Shown: positions 45,781 through 56,238 of the stretch, piece after piece
How positions within the stretch are numbered: the stretch's first letter is position 1
How the letters are laid out: each line of letters begins with the position of its first letter
Assembly (NCBI RefSeq): GCF_028736215.1
Contig: NZ_CP117883.1
Span: 2,294,001 to 2,358,000 of the forward strand
Reading direction: 5' to 3'
Length of the DNA: 64,000 nucleotides
Source of the DNA: Mucilaginibacter sp. KACC 22773
GTDB lineage: Bacteria; Bacteroidota; Bacteroidia; Sphingobacteriales; Sphingobacteriaceae
Notes under the pieces: model-generated
Seen by the model: only the letters and a program-made list of their open reading frames with translations
Databases searched by the model: none
Told to the model about the DNA's origin: nothing
Program-made: the position numbers and the translations under genes

Positions 45781-48700
45781 TTAAAAGGAAACGTTTGCTC
45801 CCAGGTTAAAAGTCCGGTTCATCGGGTAGGTGTAGCCTGCGAAAGCTTTGCTGAAATCACCGTTATCTCTGGGATTGGGCCCCTGGTGCTCGGGATCATA
45901 ATTCTTTAACCCGGTAAATGTTAGCAGGTTGTAGCTGTTTGCATATACCCTGAGTTTTCTAACGCCTATGCTTTTCAGTATTGCAGGAGATAGTGAATAA
46001 CCAAATTCCAATGTTTTTATGCGCAGGTAACTGGCGTTTTGTATAGCTTTTGTGCCCTGTGCGGCAGGCGAACCCATTGCAGGGTAATAACCTGGAACCC
46101 ATTGTGTGTTGGGGTCAAAAACGTTTGCCGAAGGATCTGCCGTATGCCAGCTGTCAAGGAAACGTGTTAAAGCGCTTCTGCCATACATCAGCGGCTCTGC
46201 AAATTGTTCGCCGTATTGTACGTAAACACCGGCAGCGCCTTGCAACAGCATGTTCATATCAAAACCTTTGTAGCTTAAGCCTACGGTAAAACCATAGTTG
46301 TATAGGGGGATATCGGTAGTTGCAATAGGGTGGCTGTCCTTATCATCAATAACGCCGTCACCATTCCAGTCTTTGTAGTAATAGTCGCCGGGAATTGTAT
46401 TGTTATTGCCACCACCTGTGTTTACGCCATAATTATAAATTTGCTTGTAGGTGGTAAACTGCCCGGCATACTCCGGCCCCCACCAAACATTCTGATACCT
46501 GTCTGTTTGGTTCTCTTTCCAGTTTAAATACTCGTTACCCGAATTACTGCGCAGAACTTTCATTTTCTTCAGGCGTGTTGTGCCTATGTTACCGGTAAGG
46601 TTTACACCCACCTGGCCAAAGGTGTTCCTGTACGATAAGTTAAAATCTAAACCCTGCACCCGGTCGCTTTCATAATTGATTTGTGGCACAGCGGCACCCA
46701 CTGTTCCGGGTAATGCAACCGAAGGTGTGGCGGGTAATCCGGTCCTGTCGTTTCTGAAAACTTCAATAGTTCCGTCAACTTTTCCACCAAACAAACCAAA
46801 ATCAACGGCTATATTCTTTATAGTACTTATTGGCCATGTTAAACCAGGGTTGCCAAGTTTTGGCGCCGACCCATTTACAGCGCTTGCACCAAAAATGTAG
46901 TTGTTTACCGGGTAGGTATAACCGTTAACATAATTGAATGCATTGCCCTTCTCGTCGCCAACCCGGCCGTAAGAAGCCCTGAGCTTTAAATTGGAAAGGA
47001 TGTTTTCTGAAATCAGTTTGCGGAAAAAGTTTTCTTTGGTTAAAACCCAGCCTACTGACGCGCCCGGGAAGAAACCATATTGATCGGCGCCCGGTTTATA
47101 CAAACTGGTGCCATCCCGGCGAAAGCTGAATTCGGCAAGATACTTTCCTTTAAAATCATAATTGAACCGTCCTATAATACTCCTGTGTGCCTGGTCCTGT
47201 AAAGCGTTGGCATCCATACCACCGTACATATTGGAATTTTGAAGGCCGCCAAACAAATATTCTACCGGAATCTCGGTATCCCGGTAAGCATTAAAGTTAT
47301 CGGCAGTTTCATGGCTTTGCTCATAGGTAGCCATAGCTGTGATGTGGTGGTCATCAAAAAAGGTATGGGCATAATTTAACGTTACCTGGCTTAAGGTATT
47401 CAAGTGGGTATAATAAGCGCGGGTTATGCCCGAAGGTGAATTAACCACACTTGGTATATACGTATCATCGGCTGCTTTGTAAGTATATAAAGAGAATGTC
47501 TTTTTTATTTGATTGTAATCATTAACCCCATAATCAATATTAAATAAGGCCTTTGCACTTAATCCCTTTATACCTGGAATATCATAGGTTAAGTTTAGCT
47601 GGCTGGTAATACTTTTATTCCGGCTTCTTTTTGAACCTACTTTGTCGGCATCGGTTATGATAGAAGGGTTCATGTTATCATCAATTACAGCGGGGTATAA
47701 AGGATTATCATTAGCATATATCTGGTGTGTAGGTATTTGGTTCCAGGTGTATTTATAAATAGTCCATTCATCGGTGTAAGGCATGTTTTTTTCATCCATC
47801 CAGGCCGATGTTAATACCTGCGCTTTTAGCCCTTTTGTTATATTAGCCGTAACGTTTGAGCGGAAATTATACTTATTATAGTTTAAATCCCCTGTTTTAA
47901 AAACGCCATCCTGCCGTTGATAGCCAAAGTTGAAAAAGTAGCTTATTTTGTCGTTTCCGCCATCAATATTCAAATTATGCTGTATTTGGTTGGCTGTTTT
48001 CCTGAAAACCATGCCTATCCAGTCGGCCGATTTGTAAGTGCCATCAAGCCATGGTTTTATATCGGCATATGAATATTGCGGAGTTACGTTGGATACAAAA
48101 TTATTGGCAAAATCGCGTTTAACTTTTTCATTGGTCAGCATCATGTAGTCAACAGCGCCTACACCCTGCGGCATACCTAAAAAGGTTTGGATAGCATTGT
48201 TAACAGAATAATTGATGTTGATATTGCCGTTTTTTCCGCCTTTTTTGGTGGTTATTAAAATGGCGCCGCCCGCGGCCCTTATACCGTATATAGATGCAGC
48301 AGCGTCTTTTAGCACAGAAACACTTTCAATTTCATTGGGGTCCATCCGGCCTATTGTTGATTGGTCGCCGCCAATAACACCATCAATTACAACCAATGGA
48401 GCGCTTGTAAAGCCCCTGATATTTAAGTTATTGGCGAAAGATCCCGGTTCGGCAGTTGTTTGAACAATGCGTACGCCCGGTATTTTACCGCTAAGCATAT
48501 TTATAACACTCTCGTTTTTGGTTGTAGTAATTTCCTTACTTTGCAGTGTTGATACAGAGCCGGTTATGGTTGCTCTTTTTTGAACACCGTAGCCTACAAC
48601 TACCACTTCATCAAGGGTTTTGTTAGTTGCAGTTAAAGCGATAATACCACCTTTTATATCTTTTACAACTACTTCTTTGGTAAGGTAACCTATATATGAT

Positions 48701-48918
48701 ACCTGTAAAATAACACCGGTATTTGCAATGTTAAGGCTGAATTTTCCGCCAACATCGGTTATGGCGCCTGCAGTAGTGCCTTTGATTTTTACACTTACCC
48801 CCGGAAGCGCCGACCCATCGGTTAAATCAATGACCTTTCCGCTGATAGAAGTTTGCTGGGCTAACAAACCAAGCGGGAAAAGGAAGAGGAGTATAAGTAA
48901 GTATCTAAGTTTTTTCAT
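45781..48918 (-). CDS. SusC/RagA TonB-dependent outer-membrane importer (no STN domain)
   Basis: Outer-membrane importer of 1045 residues. Signal peptide 1-20 (FPLGLLAQ), carboxypeptidase-D-like domain about 24-105 (SISGKVIDLTDGSALPGVSV), the SusC signature DEVVVVGYGVQKRATITGSV, plug domain (about 115-225) and a barrel ending in Phe. There is no STN domain, so unlike the SusC at 6247 it is not expected to signal through an ECF sigma/FecR pair. A LacI-type 16-bp palindrome 280 bases upstream is the best candidate control site. Confidence 0.95.
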   Translation of the reverse strand: MKKLRYLLILLFLFPLGLLAQQTSISGKVIDLTDGSALPGVSVKIKGTTAGAITDVGGKFSLNIANTGVILQVSYIGYLTKEVVVKDIKGGIIALTATNKTLDEVVVVGYGVQKRATITGSVSTLQSKEITTTKNESVINMLSGKIPGVRIVQTTAEPGSFANNLNIRGFTSAPLVVIDGVIGGDQSTIGRMDPNEIESVSVLKDAAASIYGIRAAGGAILITTKKGGKNGNININYSVNNAIQTFLGMPQGVGAVDYMMLTNEKVKRDFANNFVSNVTPQYSYADIKPWLDGTYKSADWIGMVFRKTANQIQHNLNIDGGNDKISYFFNFGYQRQDGVFKTGDLNYNKYNFRSNVTANITKGLKAQVLTSAWMDEKNMPYTDEWTIYKYTWNQIPTHQIYANDNPLYPAVIDDNMNPSIITDADKVGSKRSRNKSITSQLNLTYDIPGIKGLSAKALFNIDYGVNDYNQIKKTFSLYTYKAADDTYIPSVVNSPSGITRAYYTHLNTLSQVTLNYAHTFFDDHHITAMATYEQSHETADNFNAYRDTEIPVEYLFGGLQNSNMYGGMDANALQDQAHRSIIGRFNYDFKGKYLAEFSFRRDGTSLYKPGADQYGFFPGASVGWVLTKENFFRKLISENILSNLKLRASYGRVGDEKGNAFNYVNGYTYPVNNYIFGASAVNGSAPKLGNPGLTWPISTIKNIAVDFGLFGGKVDGTIEVFRNDRTGLPATPSVALPGTVGAAVPQINYESDRVQGLDFNLSYRNTFGQVGVNLTGNIGTTRLKKMKVLRSNSGNEYLNWKENQTDRYQNVWWGPEYAGQFTTYKQIYNYGVNTGGGNNNTIPGDYYYKDWNGDGVIDDKDSHPIATTDIPLYNYGFTVGLSYKGFDMNMLLQGAAGVYVQYGEQFAEPLMYGRSALTRFLDSWHTADPSANVFDPNTQWVPGYYPAMGSPAAQGTKAIQNASYLRIKTLEFGYSLSPAILKSIGVRKLRVYANSYNLLTFTGLKNYDPEHQGPNPRDNGDFSKAFAGYTYPMNRTFNLGANVSF

Positions 48919-49197
48919 ATTGTCTCTCTGTTAATGGTTAAGTTTATTTGGTTTTGGTTACCTCGTTAGGGCAATAAATAGCGCGTGCAGCGGCATACTT
49001 ACGGCGGGTTAGGTGCGTAATGATACATGATCTTAATTTGGTTGGTTAATAAATCACCTGGGCCTTTATGAGTGCTGGCAGGTGCTATAATTGGTTTGTT
49101 TTACTAACACAAAAGAAGAGGCGATCATTAATAAAAAATAAATAATAGATTAATTTTAGCTATAGAAGCGCTAAAAAGGTAGGTTTTGAATTATTTT

Positions 49198-49213
49198 TCG
49201 CAATCGATTGCGA
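49198..49213. promoter_or_regulatory. Perfect 16-bp LacI-type palindrome upstream of susC
   Basis: TCGCAATCGATTGCGA is fully self-complementary with a central CG and shares the GCAA...TTGC half-sites of the double operator at 22572. It lies 280 bases upstream of the leftward susC in a 748-base gap (48919-49666) that otherwise holds only AT-rich DNA and one terminator. Confidence 0.55.
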
Positions 49214-49447
49214 TTTTATGCGCGACGATGCGCCTAAACTGTAATAAAGGCACCTGGATGGCTTAATATTTTGTAAGCGCCATCCCTAAAGGGGGGCATT
49301 GTTGGGGCAACTTAAAAAGAGGCACGATAAAATGCCATTTTCTCAAATTTTGCCATTGCTTAATTCGGTAATGACTTTTCCCGTTCTGACCTTTAAATAG
49401 GGGAGATAATGCAGGATATAAATGCAGAAATCCATAAGGCATAAAAA

Positions 49448-49471
49448 AAGCCTCGCAGAGGTGCGGGGCTT
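49448..49471 (-). terminator. Rho-independent terminator, leftward
   Basis: Arms AAGCCTCGCA (49448-49457) and TGCGGGGCTT (49462-49471) pair with one G-T; read leftward the hairpin is followed by a run of Ts. It lies about 195 bases past the end of the secreted hydrolase gene and would insulate it from the susC promoter region. Confidence 0.75.
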
Positions 49472-49666
49472 AAGCTTCAGAGAGCGGTGTTTTTTTAACC
49501 AATTTATTGAGAAGTTGCGACGAATTGGAAATTTAAGAGAGACTTTTACCATTATTTAAACCGCAGAACTAGTCATCTGCAGTTTTTAAAATTATGTTTA
49601 TAGCTGTCAGTATATCGAACTTGTAGACTGTCTTAAGTAGTTCATCTGTCTTAACACCATCTTAAG

Positions 49667-50461
49667 TTATTTTTTCTGAGTGCCTTTTGTTGCGGCTTCT
49701 ATAATAACTGCCGCCACTTTTTCGGGTTGCGACATGAATATGACATGGCTCCCCTTTATCTCGGTAACTTTGGTATTGGAACGTTTGTACATCGCCTGTT
49801 GAATTTCCGGGGCAATGCTTTTATCTTCTGTGGCAATAAGGCCATAAGCAGGTTTGTCTCTCCATGCAGCATGAGTAATGGGCGTTATAAAACCCTTTGC
49901 GTAGAAGGCGCCCTGGGAAGCATACATGAAATCTGCTTCTTCTTTACTGATATCAGCACAAAAGCCGGCGTGATATTTATCTTTGTCATAGTATACAATC
50001 CCCTTATCATCAGGAGCAAGAACGCCGTTTTCCGGAGCCGGAGCGGCCGTTTGAAGCCATTGCAGGGCAGATTCGCCATTGTCTGGCTGGAAAGCGGCGA
50101 TATATACAAGGGCAGCTACCTTAGGGTGATTACCCGCCTCTGTAATTACAGCTCCTCCCCATGAATGTCCTACTAAAATTGCAGGGCCATCCTGTTTGTC
50201 CAGGGCTGTTTTTGTGGCAGTTACGTCGTCCTCGAGCGAAGTCAGCGGATTTTGTACTACTGTTACATGGTATCCTTTTTTGGTTAGTACGGTGTACAGG
50301 GCTCTATACCCGGAACCATCTGCAAAGGCACCATGTACCAATACTACATTTTTTACTGCTTGTGCAGCTGCTTCAGTTACTGTGCCTGTTACTGTAGCTA
50401 ACGCAACTGTTAAGGCTACAATGCCGCCTTTTAATGAATTCTTTAATGTTTGCTTTTTCAT
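49667..50461 (-). CDS. Exported alpha/beta hydrolase
   Basis: From the ATG at 50461 the protein has 264 residues with a signal peptide (about 1-34, TVTEAAAQA); an in-frame ATG at 50494 would add 11 polar residues before it. Alpha/beta-hydrolase landmarks: NVVLVHGAFADGSGYRALYT, nucleophile Ser in LVGHSWGGAVI, and the His region GSHVIFMSQPEKV. YHAGFCADI is shared with the paralogue at 51545. The two enzymes are nearly alike except that only this one is exported. Substrate unknown. An AraC gene lies just upstream. Confidence 0.85.
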   Translation of the reverse strand: MKKQTLKNSLKGGIVALTVALATVTGTVTEAAAQAVKNVVLVHGAFADGSGYRALYTVLTKKGYHVTVVQNPLTSLEDDVTATKTALDKQDGPAILVGHSWGGAVITEAGNHPKVAALVYIAAFQPDNGESALQWLQTAAPAPENGVLAPDDKGIVYYDKDKYHAGFCADISKEEADFMYASQGAFYAKGFITPITHAAWRDKPAYGLIATEDKSIAPEIQQAMYKRSNTKVTEIKGSHVIFMSQPEKVAAVIIEAATKGTQKK

Positions 50462-50494
50462 GATTTTGTCGTTGAGTTTTTTTGTTTGGATCAA

Positions 50495-50565
50495 CGATAC
50501 AAAGTTGCGGTGAAAAGCGACCGGAGATCATAGGCACAATTCCCGGTTAGTTGTGACTATTTCCC
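50495..50565 (-). promoter_or_regulatory. Hydrolase promoter with box shared by the paralogue
   Basis: Two blocks, CGATACAAAGTTGCGGTGAA (50495-50514) and AATTCCCGGTTAGTTGT plus ACTATTTCCC (50538-50565), recur almost unchanged at 52293-52363 with the same 23-base spacing. Read leftward the first holds a -7-like element (CAACTTTG); the second is upstream of the expected -33, where an AraC-type activator would bind. The second block overlaps the last codons of the AraC gene. Confidence 0.6.
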
Positions 50566-51417
50566 TTCTTTGGAATCTTTTGGCGAATTTCTGAAGTCCG
50601 ATGGCGATAGGCCGGCATTTTTTTTGAAGAAGTTGGAGAAGTAGGGCACATCTTCAAACCCGAGTTCGAAGGTAATGTGCTTTACCGACCTGTCGGTATA
50701 GGATAAAAGCCGCTTAGCCTCTACCGTGATTCTTTCCTGGATGATCTGTGATGGGGTCTTCTGATTGAAAATGGCAAAAAGGTTGGATAAGGTTTTAGGC
50801 GACTTGCAAAGCACATCGGCATAAAAACTAACGGAGTGCTCTGTTTTGAAATTAGCTTCGACCAGCAGGTTGAATTTTCTAATGATATGAAACCTTTCGT
50901 CCTGCAACTTTTTGACCGGTACATAACCGGATTTTGCCAGCCGGGTCACATAAATGATGAGGCGTTTGAGCAGTACCAGCAGCATTTCATTCTGAATATT
51001 GTCTGAGGTTTGAAATTCGTCGATGAAAACATCTGACAGCAATTTTAGCTTTTGTTGTGCAGGATCATTTAACTGAACAAACATATGATCGGTACTGCTG
51101 AACAGGAAGCCCACGCAGCTTACTTCGCTGTCATGATCGATGATACAGTAAAATTCCCGGTTAAACTGCCAGGCAACGATGCCTGCAGAATTTTCAAAGC
51201 TGAAAGTTTGGTTAAACAAAAGGGTCAGCAGGGAATTGGCCGGGAAATCATATTTGGTGCCGTCAATGGTAACAGTCTGGCGTTCTCCGGGGTTCCAGGC
51301 GATGGTAAAATACTTATTGAACCTATCCCTGCTAAAAAACAGGCGGTCAAAACCCGCTTCTTCTTTAAAAAGCAGCAATTCGCCGCCGGTGCTTTCCTCT
51401 CTTAGTGTAAGTTTCAT
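50557..51417 (-). CDS. AraC family transcriptional regulator
   Basis: A 286-residue cytoplasmic regulator. The N-terminal part (1-170) is a beta-rich sensor of unrecognised type; the C-terminal AraC DNA-binding domain covers about 185-280 with two helix-turn-helix units (SFYADVLCKSPKTLSNLFAI and KHITFELGFEDVPYFSNFFK, ending NAGLSPSDFR). Placed between the two paralogous hydrolases and transcribed the same way, it probably controls both through the shared upstream boxes. Confidence 0.9.
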   Translation of the reverse strand: MKLTLREESTGGELLLFKEEAGFDRLFFSRDRFNKYFTIAWNPGERQTVTIDGTKYDFPANSLLTLLFNQTFSFENSAGIVAWQFNREFYCIIDHDSEVSCVGFLFSSTDHMFVQLNDPAQQKLKLLSDVFIDEFQTSDNIQNEMLLVLLKRLIIYVTRLAKSGYVPVKKLQDERFHIIRKFNLLVEANFKTEHSVSFYADVLCKSPKTLSNLFAIFNQKTPSQIIQERITVEAKRLLSYTDRSVKHITFELGFEDVPYFSNFFKKNAGLSPSDFRNSPKDSKEGK

Positions 51418-51544
51418 GGTTGATCAAACGAACTTCCAAAGTACTAAAGAAGCGTCAAAGCACAAAGTTAAAACTTGCCGTAAATGCACAATCCCCATTT
51501 ACCGGTCACAGCAAATAGGGATTGTGGGCGAATTGGTATTCTTG

Positions 51545-52258
51545 TTATTGGGCTGACACTGCCTGAGCAGCTTCAATAATGACACCTGCAACGATTTCGG
51601 GCTGCGACATGAAGATAACGTGACTGCCTTTAACTTCGGTTACTTGTGTGTTCGACCGGCTATACATATTTCTTTGTATGTCCGGGTTAATGCTTTTATC
51701 TTCAGTAGCGATCAGGCCATAAGCAGGTTTGTGCCTCCAGGCAGCATCGGTGATGGGGCTTACAAAGCCTTTGGCATAAAAAGCACCCTGAGAAGCATAC
51801 ATAAATGCTGCTTCATCCGCGTCGATATCTGCACAAAAGCCTGCATGATATTTATCTTTGTCATAGTATACAATTCCTTTTTCATCAGGAGGAAGCACGC
51901 CGTTCTCAGGTGCAGGGGGAGCAGTTTGTAACCATTGCAGGGCAGACTCGCCATTGTCTGGCTGAAATGCCGCGATATAAACCAGGGCGGCAACATTTGG
52001 GTGATTGCCAGCTTCGGTGATCACCGCGCCACCCCATGAGTGCCCGGCAAGGATAGCCGGACCGCCAATCCTATCCAGAGCAACGTGTGTTGCCAAAACA
52101 TCGTCTTCCAATGAGGTTAGCGGGTTTTGTACAACCGATACGTTATACCCTTTTTTAGTTAATTCGCTGTAAAGCGCTTTAAATCCTGAACCATCGGCGA
52201 ATGCGCCATGTACCAATACTACATTTTTTACTGTTTGAGATTTTGCTTGAGTTTCCAT
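51545..52258 (-). CDS. Cytosolic alpha/beta hydrolase, paralogue of the exported one
   Basis: A 237-residue protein with no signal peptide; it begins METQAKSQTVKNVVLVHGAF. Landmarks: ALDRIGGPAILAGHSWGGAV (nucleophile Ser in GHSWGG), the catalytic-acid region after VYIAAFQPDNGESALQWLQT, and His in GSHVIFMSQPEIV. It aligns without gaps to the exported hydrolase at 49667 from NVVLVHGAF to the C-terminus. Substrate unknown. Its promoter region is a copy of that of the paralogue. Confidence 0.85.
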   Translation of the reverse strand: METQAKSQTVKNVVLVHGAFADGSGFKALYSELTKKGYNVSVVQNPLTSLEDDVLATHVALDRIGGPAILAGHSWGGAVITEAGNHPNVAALVYIAAFQPDNGESALQWLQTAPPAPENGVLPPDEKGIVYYDKDKYHAGFCADIDADEAAFMYASQGAFYAKGFVSPITDAAWRHKPAYGLIATEDKSINPDIQRNMYSRSNTQVTEVKGSHVIFMSQPEIVAGVIIEAAQAVSAQ

Positions 52259-52292
52259 TTTTTTAAGTTTTTAAGTTTTTTGTTTTTGTTGA

Positions 52293-52363
52293 CGATACAA
52301 AGATGCGGCGAATACCTGCCCCGGGCTATTAGTGGAATTCCCGGTTAGTTGTAGTTATTTCCC
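52293..52363 (-). promoter_or_regulatory. Promoter region duplicated from the other hydrolase
   Basis: CGATACAAAGATGCGGCGAA (52293-52312) and AATTCCCGGTTAGTTGT plus TTATTTCCCC (52336-52363) match the elements at 50495-50565 in sequence, order and 23-base spacing. The leftward -7-like element is CATCTTTG, placed about 40 bases before the start codon. Confidence 0.6.
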
Positions 52364-52477
52364 CTTTTTTAAATTTCAAGATGCTTTTACCGTGAAATTG
52401 TCAAGGATTGCGTAGATAATGTCAAGTCAGGGAAGCTGGATAGCCGGAATTTTGTGTCAACAAAATGATATAAGACC

Positions 52478-52684
52478 ATGAAAAAAACTATTCTGATCAC
52501 CAGCGCGTCCTCCGGAATTGGGCGGGAAACCGCCAAACGGTTCCAGCAAAAGGATTCGATTATTATCGCTACGACGAGCTCCCCCAAAAATGAACCGGAA
52601 CTTAACCAATTGCCGAATACCCAGGTCGCACGGCTCGATGTGCAGAACCGATCATCTATTGCCGAGGCCATTGATGCGGGTTGA
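52478..52684 (+). pseudogene. Truncated short-chain dehydrogenase (SDR) gene
   Basis: The first 68 residues are a good SDR start: KKTILITSASSGIGRETAKR with the TGxxxGIG-type cofactor loop (here TSASSGIG) and VARLDVQNRSSIAEAI. The frame then stops at 52684; family members run to about 240-280 residues. Downstream to 52807 only short frames remain, one of them ending MEDAICELHMLKQSVKES, of unknown origin. The gene is read away from the cytosolic hydrolase. Confidence 0.75.
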
Positions 52685-52846
52685 CAGATGTAATTTCCCT
52701 TAAAATACTATCGAATTACAGGAGGCCAGAATCGGAATTTAGAGAAAAAAATGGAGGACGCTATCTGCGAGCTGCATATGTTAAAGCAGAGTGTTAAAGA
52801 ATCATAATGATTTTGGACTAACAAAACATTAACCATTTTTAATAAA

Positions 52847-52877
52847 AAACCCCATTTACATAGCGCAAATGGGGTTT
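52847..52877 (-). terminator. Terminator of the tRNA gene
   Basis: Perfect 11-base arms AAACCCCATTT (52847-52857) and AAATGGGGTTT (52867-52877); read leftward it begins 5 bases past the tRNA and is followed by a T-rich run. Confidence 0.85.
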
Positions 52878-52882
52878 AAAGG

Positions 52883-52955
52883 TGACCTGGGAGAGGATCG
52901 AACTCTCGACCCACTGATTAAGAGTCAGTTGCTCTACCGGCTGAGCTACCAAGTC
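52883..52955 (-). tRNA. tRNA-Lys (anticodon CUU)
   Basis: The reverse strand folds as a 73-base tRNA: acceptor GACTTGG/CCAGGTC with discriminator A, D-arm AGCTCAGCCGGTAGAGCA, anticodon stem ACTGA/TCAGT enclosing CTCTTAA with anticodon CTT (52920-52922 on the + strand), and T-arm GAGAG-TTCGATC-CTCTC. The CCA end is not encoded. CUU reads the AAG lysine codon. Confidence 0.95.
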
Positions 52956-52977
52956 GTTCCGGTTTTTTACCGGGTTG

Positions 52978-53009
52978 CAAATATGCCAATTTTTATTGGA
53001 GTCGGAAAA
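52978..53009 (-). promoter_or_regulatory. Promoter of tRNA-Lys
   Basis: Read leftward, CATATTTG (52978-52985) matches the -7 consensus TAnnTTTG at all but the first base and lies 22 bases before the tRNA; a weak -33 (TTTT, 53006-53009) is 20 bases further upstream. A CGGAAAGTC/GACTTTCCG inverted repeat (53019-53027 and 53057-53065) fills the space up to the ABC-F gene. Confidence 0.45.
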
Positions 53010-53086
53010 TATAGAAGTCGGAAAGTCCGAAAGAATTTTGTCATTTTTTAAATCCTGACTTTCCGTCTTTGTTGACTTTCTGCCTT

Positions 53087-54768
<1,682 letters not shown>

Positions 54769-54989
54769 TTAAGCTGATATTATGTTTGTGTAAAGGATTG
54801 GGGAAATGGGGAAGAATTTGTTTGCCCATTTTTTTGGCAACCGTGGATGCAATTGCACAAAATATTTGCGTGCTTGAAACTAAACGGCTGATTCATACGT
54901 TAAATATCATAATTTACCAGATCATGAACCTATGGAACAACCTTTGACTATATTATTATATATTAATTAAAATTTAATTTTTAACAGTC

Positions 54990-55070
54990 ATGGGAGCACT
55001 AATAGTTAGCTTAATTATTATCAACGTAGTAATAGCTTTCAACAATATACAAAAACGCAAGGTATATTAA
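54990..55070 (+). CDS. Small hydrophobic membrane peptide, 26 residues
   Basis: An ATG frame encodes MGALIVSLIIINVVIAF then NNIQKRKVY and a stop: one membrane-spanning stretch followed by a positively charged tail, as in known small membrane proteins. A TTTG (54943-54946) and an AT-rich -7-like TAATTAAA (54964-54971) lie upstream. It sits in the 379-base gap between the ABC-F and SRPBCC genes, running opposite to both. Family unknown; coding is inferred from composition only. Confidence 0.45.
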   Translation: MGALIVSLIIINVVIAFNNIQKRKVY

Positions 55071-55094
55071 TACCCGTTAAACGCCAGCGCAAAT

Positions 55095-55490
55095 TTAGGC
55101 TAATATACCTTTTAAACTTTGCGTTTCATGGTCGGCTAATTTTTGCAGGGGCCCGGAAGCAAGCATCTTCAGCATCATGCTTAACTCTGCATTAATAGTA
55201 AAAACAATATCTGTTTGGTCGTTATTTGGGGATAACGACCATTTTAGTTCTAAAGCAAAGGGTGGTTTAGCTGCCGGTTTAATTACAATTTCCTGGTTTA
55301 CCACGCGGCTATCTATCTTTAATGATAGTTTGGCCATATTGGGTATGCTGAAACTGGCTTCATCGGTGGTAGACACCCATTCCTGTATGCTATCCGGCAT
55401 TAATTTTTGGTGATTATTAAAATCGGCCAGGTAGTTGTAAACCTCGTTTATAGGCTTGTTTATGCTGATGGCGCTGGTAAATGTACTCAT
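55095..55490 (-). CDS. SRPBCC (START-like) family protein
   Basis: A 131-residue cytoplasmic protein that begins STFTSAISINKPINEVYNYL, the first strand and helix of the helix-grip SRPBCC fold, and ends with the long C-terminal helix (LASGPLQKLADHETQSLKGI). Such proteins bind small hydrophobic ligands; the ligand is unknown. It is read in the same direction as pyrE, 88 bases downstream of it. Confidence 0.8.
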   Translation of the reverse strand: MSTFTSAISINKPINEVYNYLADFNNHQKLMPDSIQEWVSTTDEASFSIPNMAKLSLKIDSRVVNQEIVIKPAAKPPFALELKWSLSPNNDQTDIVFTINAELSMMLKMLASGPLQKLADHETQSLKGILA

Positions 55491-55578
55491 AAGAGGTTTT
55501 AAGTTTTGAGTGGAGAGTTATAAGTTTTAGATGGAACAATGAAGCTCGCAACCTAATACTCATAACTCAAACTATTTT

Positions 55579-56238
55579 TTAGCTCGATGCAATTTGGCCC
55601 CAGGCAGATGGGTTTTCTCGCCATTGCGCTAATAAGGCCACATCTTTTTCGCTGATGTATTGATTTGCTTCGGCGTATTTTATCAATGCGTTGTAGTTTG
55701 ATAGCGTTACAAAAGGGCAACCTGCATTTTTAAAGTTTTCTGTAGCTATATCAAAACCGTAGCTAAAAATGGCGGCAAGGCCCGCAACTTCAAATCCGGC
55801 TGATTTTAAAGCATCGACAGCTTGCAGGCTGCTTTTTCCGGTTGATATCAGGTCTTCAATTACAACAACCCTTTTCCCGGTGGTAGTTTGCACATCGCCT
55901 TCAATTAAACTGCCTGTACCATGTTCCTTAGCTTTGGCGCGCACGTATATAAATGGCAGGCCCATTTCCTGTGCTACCAGGGCGCCTTGTGGTATGCCCG
56001 CTGTAGCGACACCTGCAATACAGCCAACACTGCCAAATTTTTCCTGGATAATAACAGTTAATTGTTGCCTGATATAGGTGCGGATTGAAGGATGAGAGAG
56101 CGTTACCCTATTATCGCAGTAAATAGGCGATTTCCATCCTGATGCCCATGTAAAAGGATTATTAGGTTGTAATTTAATTGCTTTAATTTGCAGCAGGAAC
56201 TCGGCAACCTGCTGTTCTATCTCATTATTATTAAACAT
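55579..56238 (-). CDS. pyrE: Orotate phosphoribosyltransferase
   Basis: Joins orotate and PRPP to form OMP in pyrimidine synthesis; 219 residues, cytoplasmic. Family features: AIKLQPNNPFTWASGWKSPI near the N-terminus, catalytic-loop KAKEHGTGSLIEG with the Lys and His residues, and the PRPP-binding VVVIEDLISTGKSSLQAVDA. The start codon shares bases with the start codon of the divergent NUDIX gene (CATG at 56236-56239), so the promoter must lie inside the neighbouring coding region. Confidence 0.95.
   Translation of the reverse strand: MFNNNEIEQQVAEFLLQIKAIKLQPNNPFTWASGWKSPIYCDNRVTLSHPSIRTYIRQQLTVIIQEKFGSVGCIAGVATAGIPQGALVAQEMGLPFIYVRAKAKEHGTGSLIEGDVQTTTGKRVVVIEDLISTGKSSLQAVDALKSAGFEVAGLAAIFSYGFDIATENFKNAGCPFVTLSNYNALIKYAEANQYISEKDVALLAQWRENPSAWGQIASS

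Noticed and set aside
45786..45800. AAACGTTTGC sequence resembling a LacI-type half operator
   Set aside because: It lies in the last codons of susC, matches only part of the palindrome and has no promoter nearby.
49343..49552. 69-codon leftward frame in the gap upstream of susC
   Set aside because: It contains a strong Rho-independent terminator and has a basic, featureless composition.
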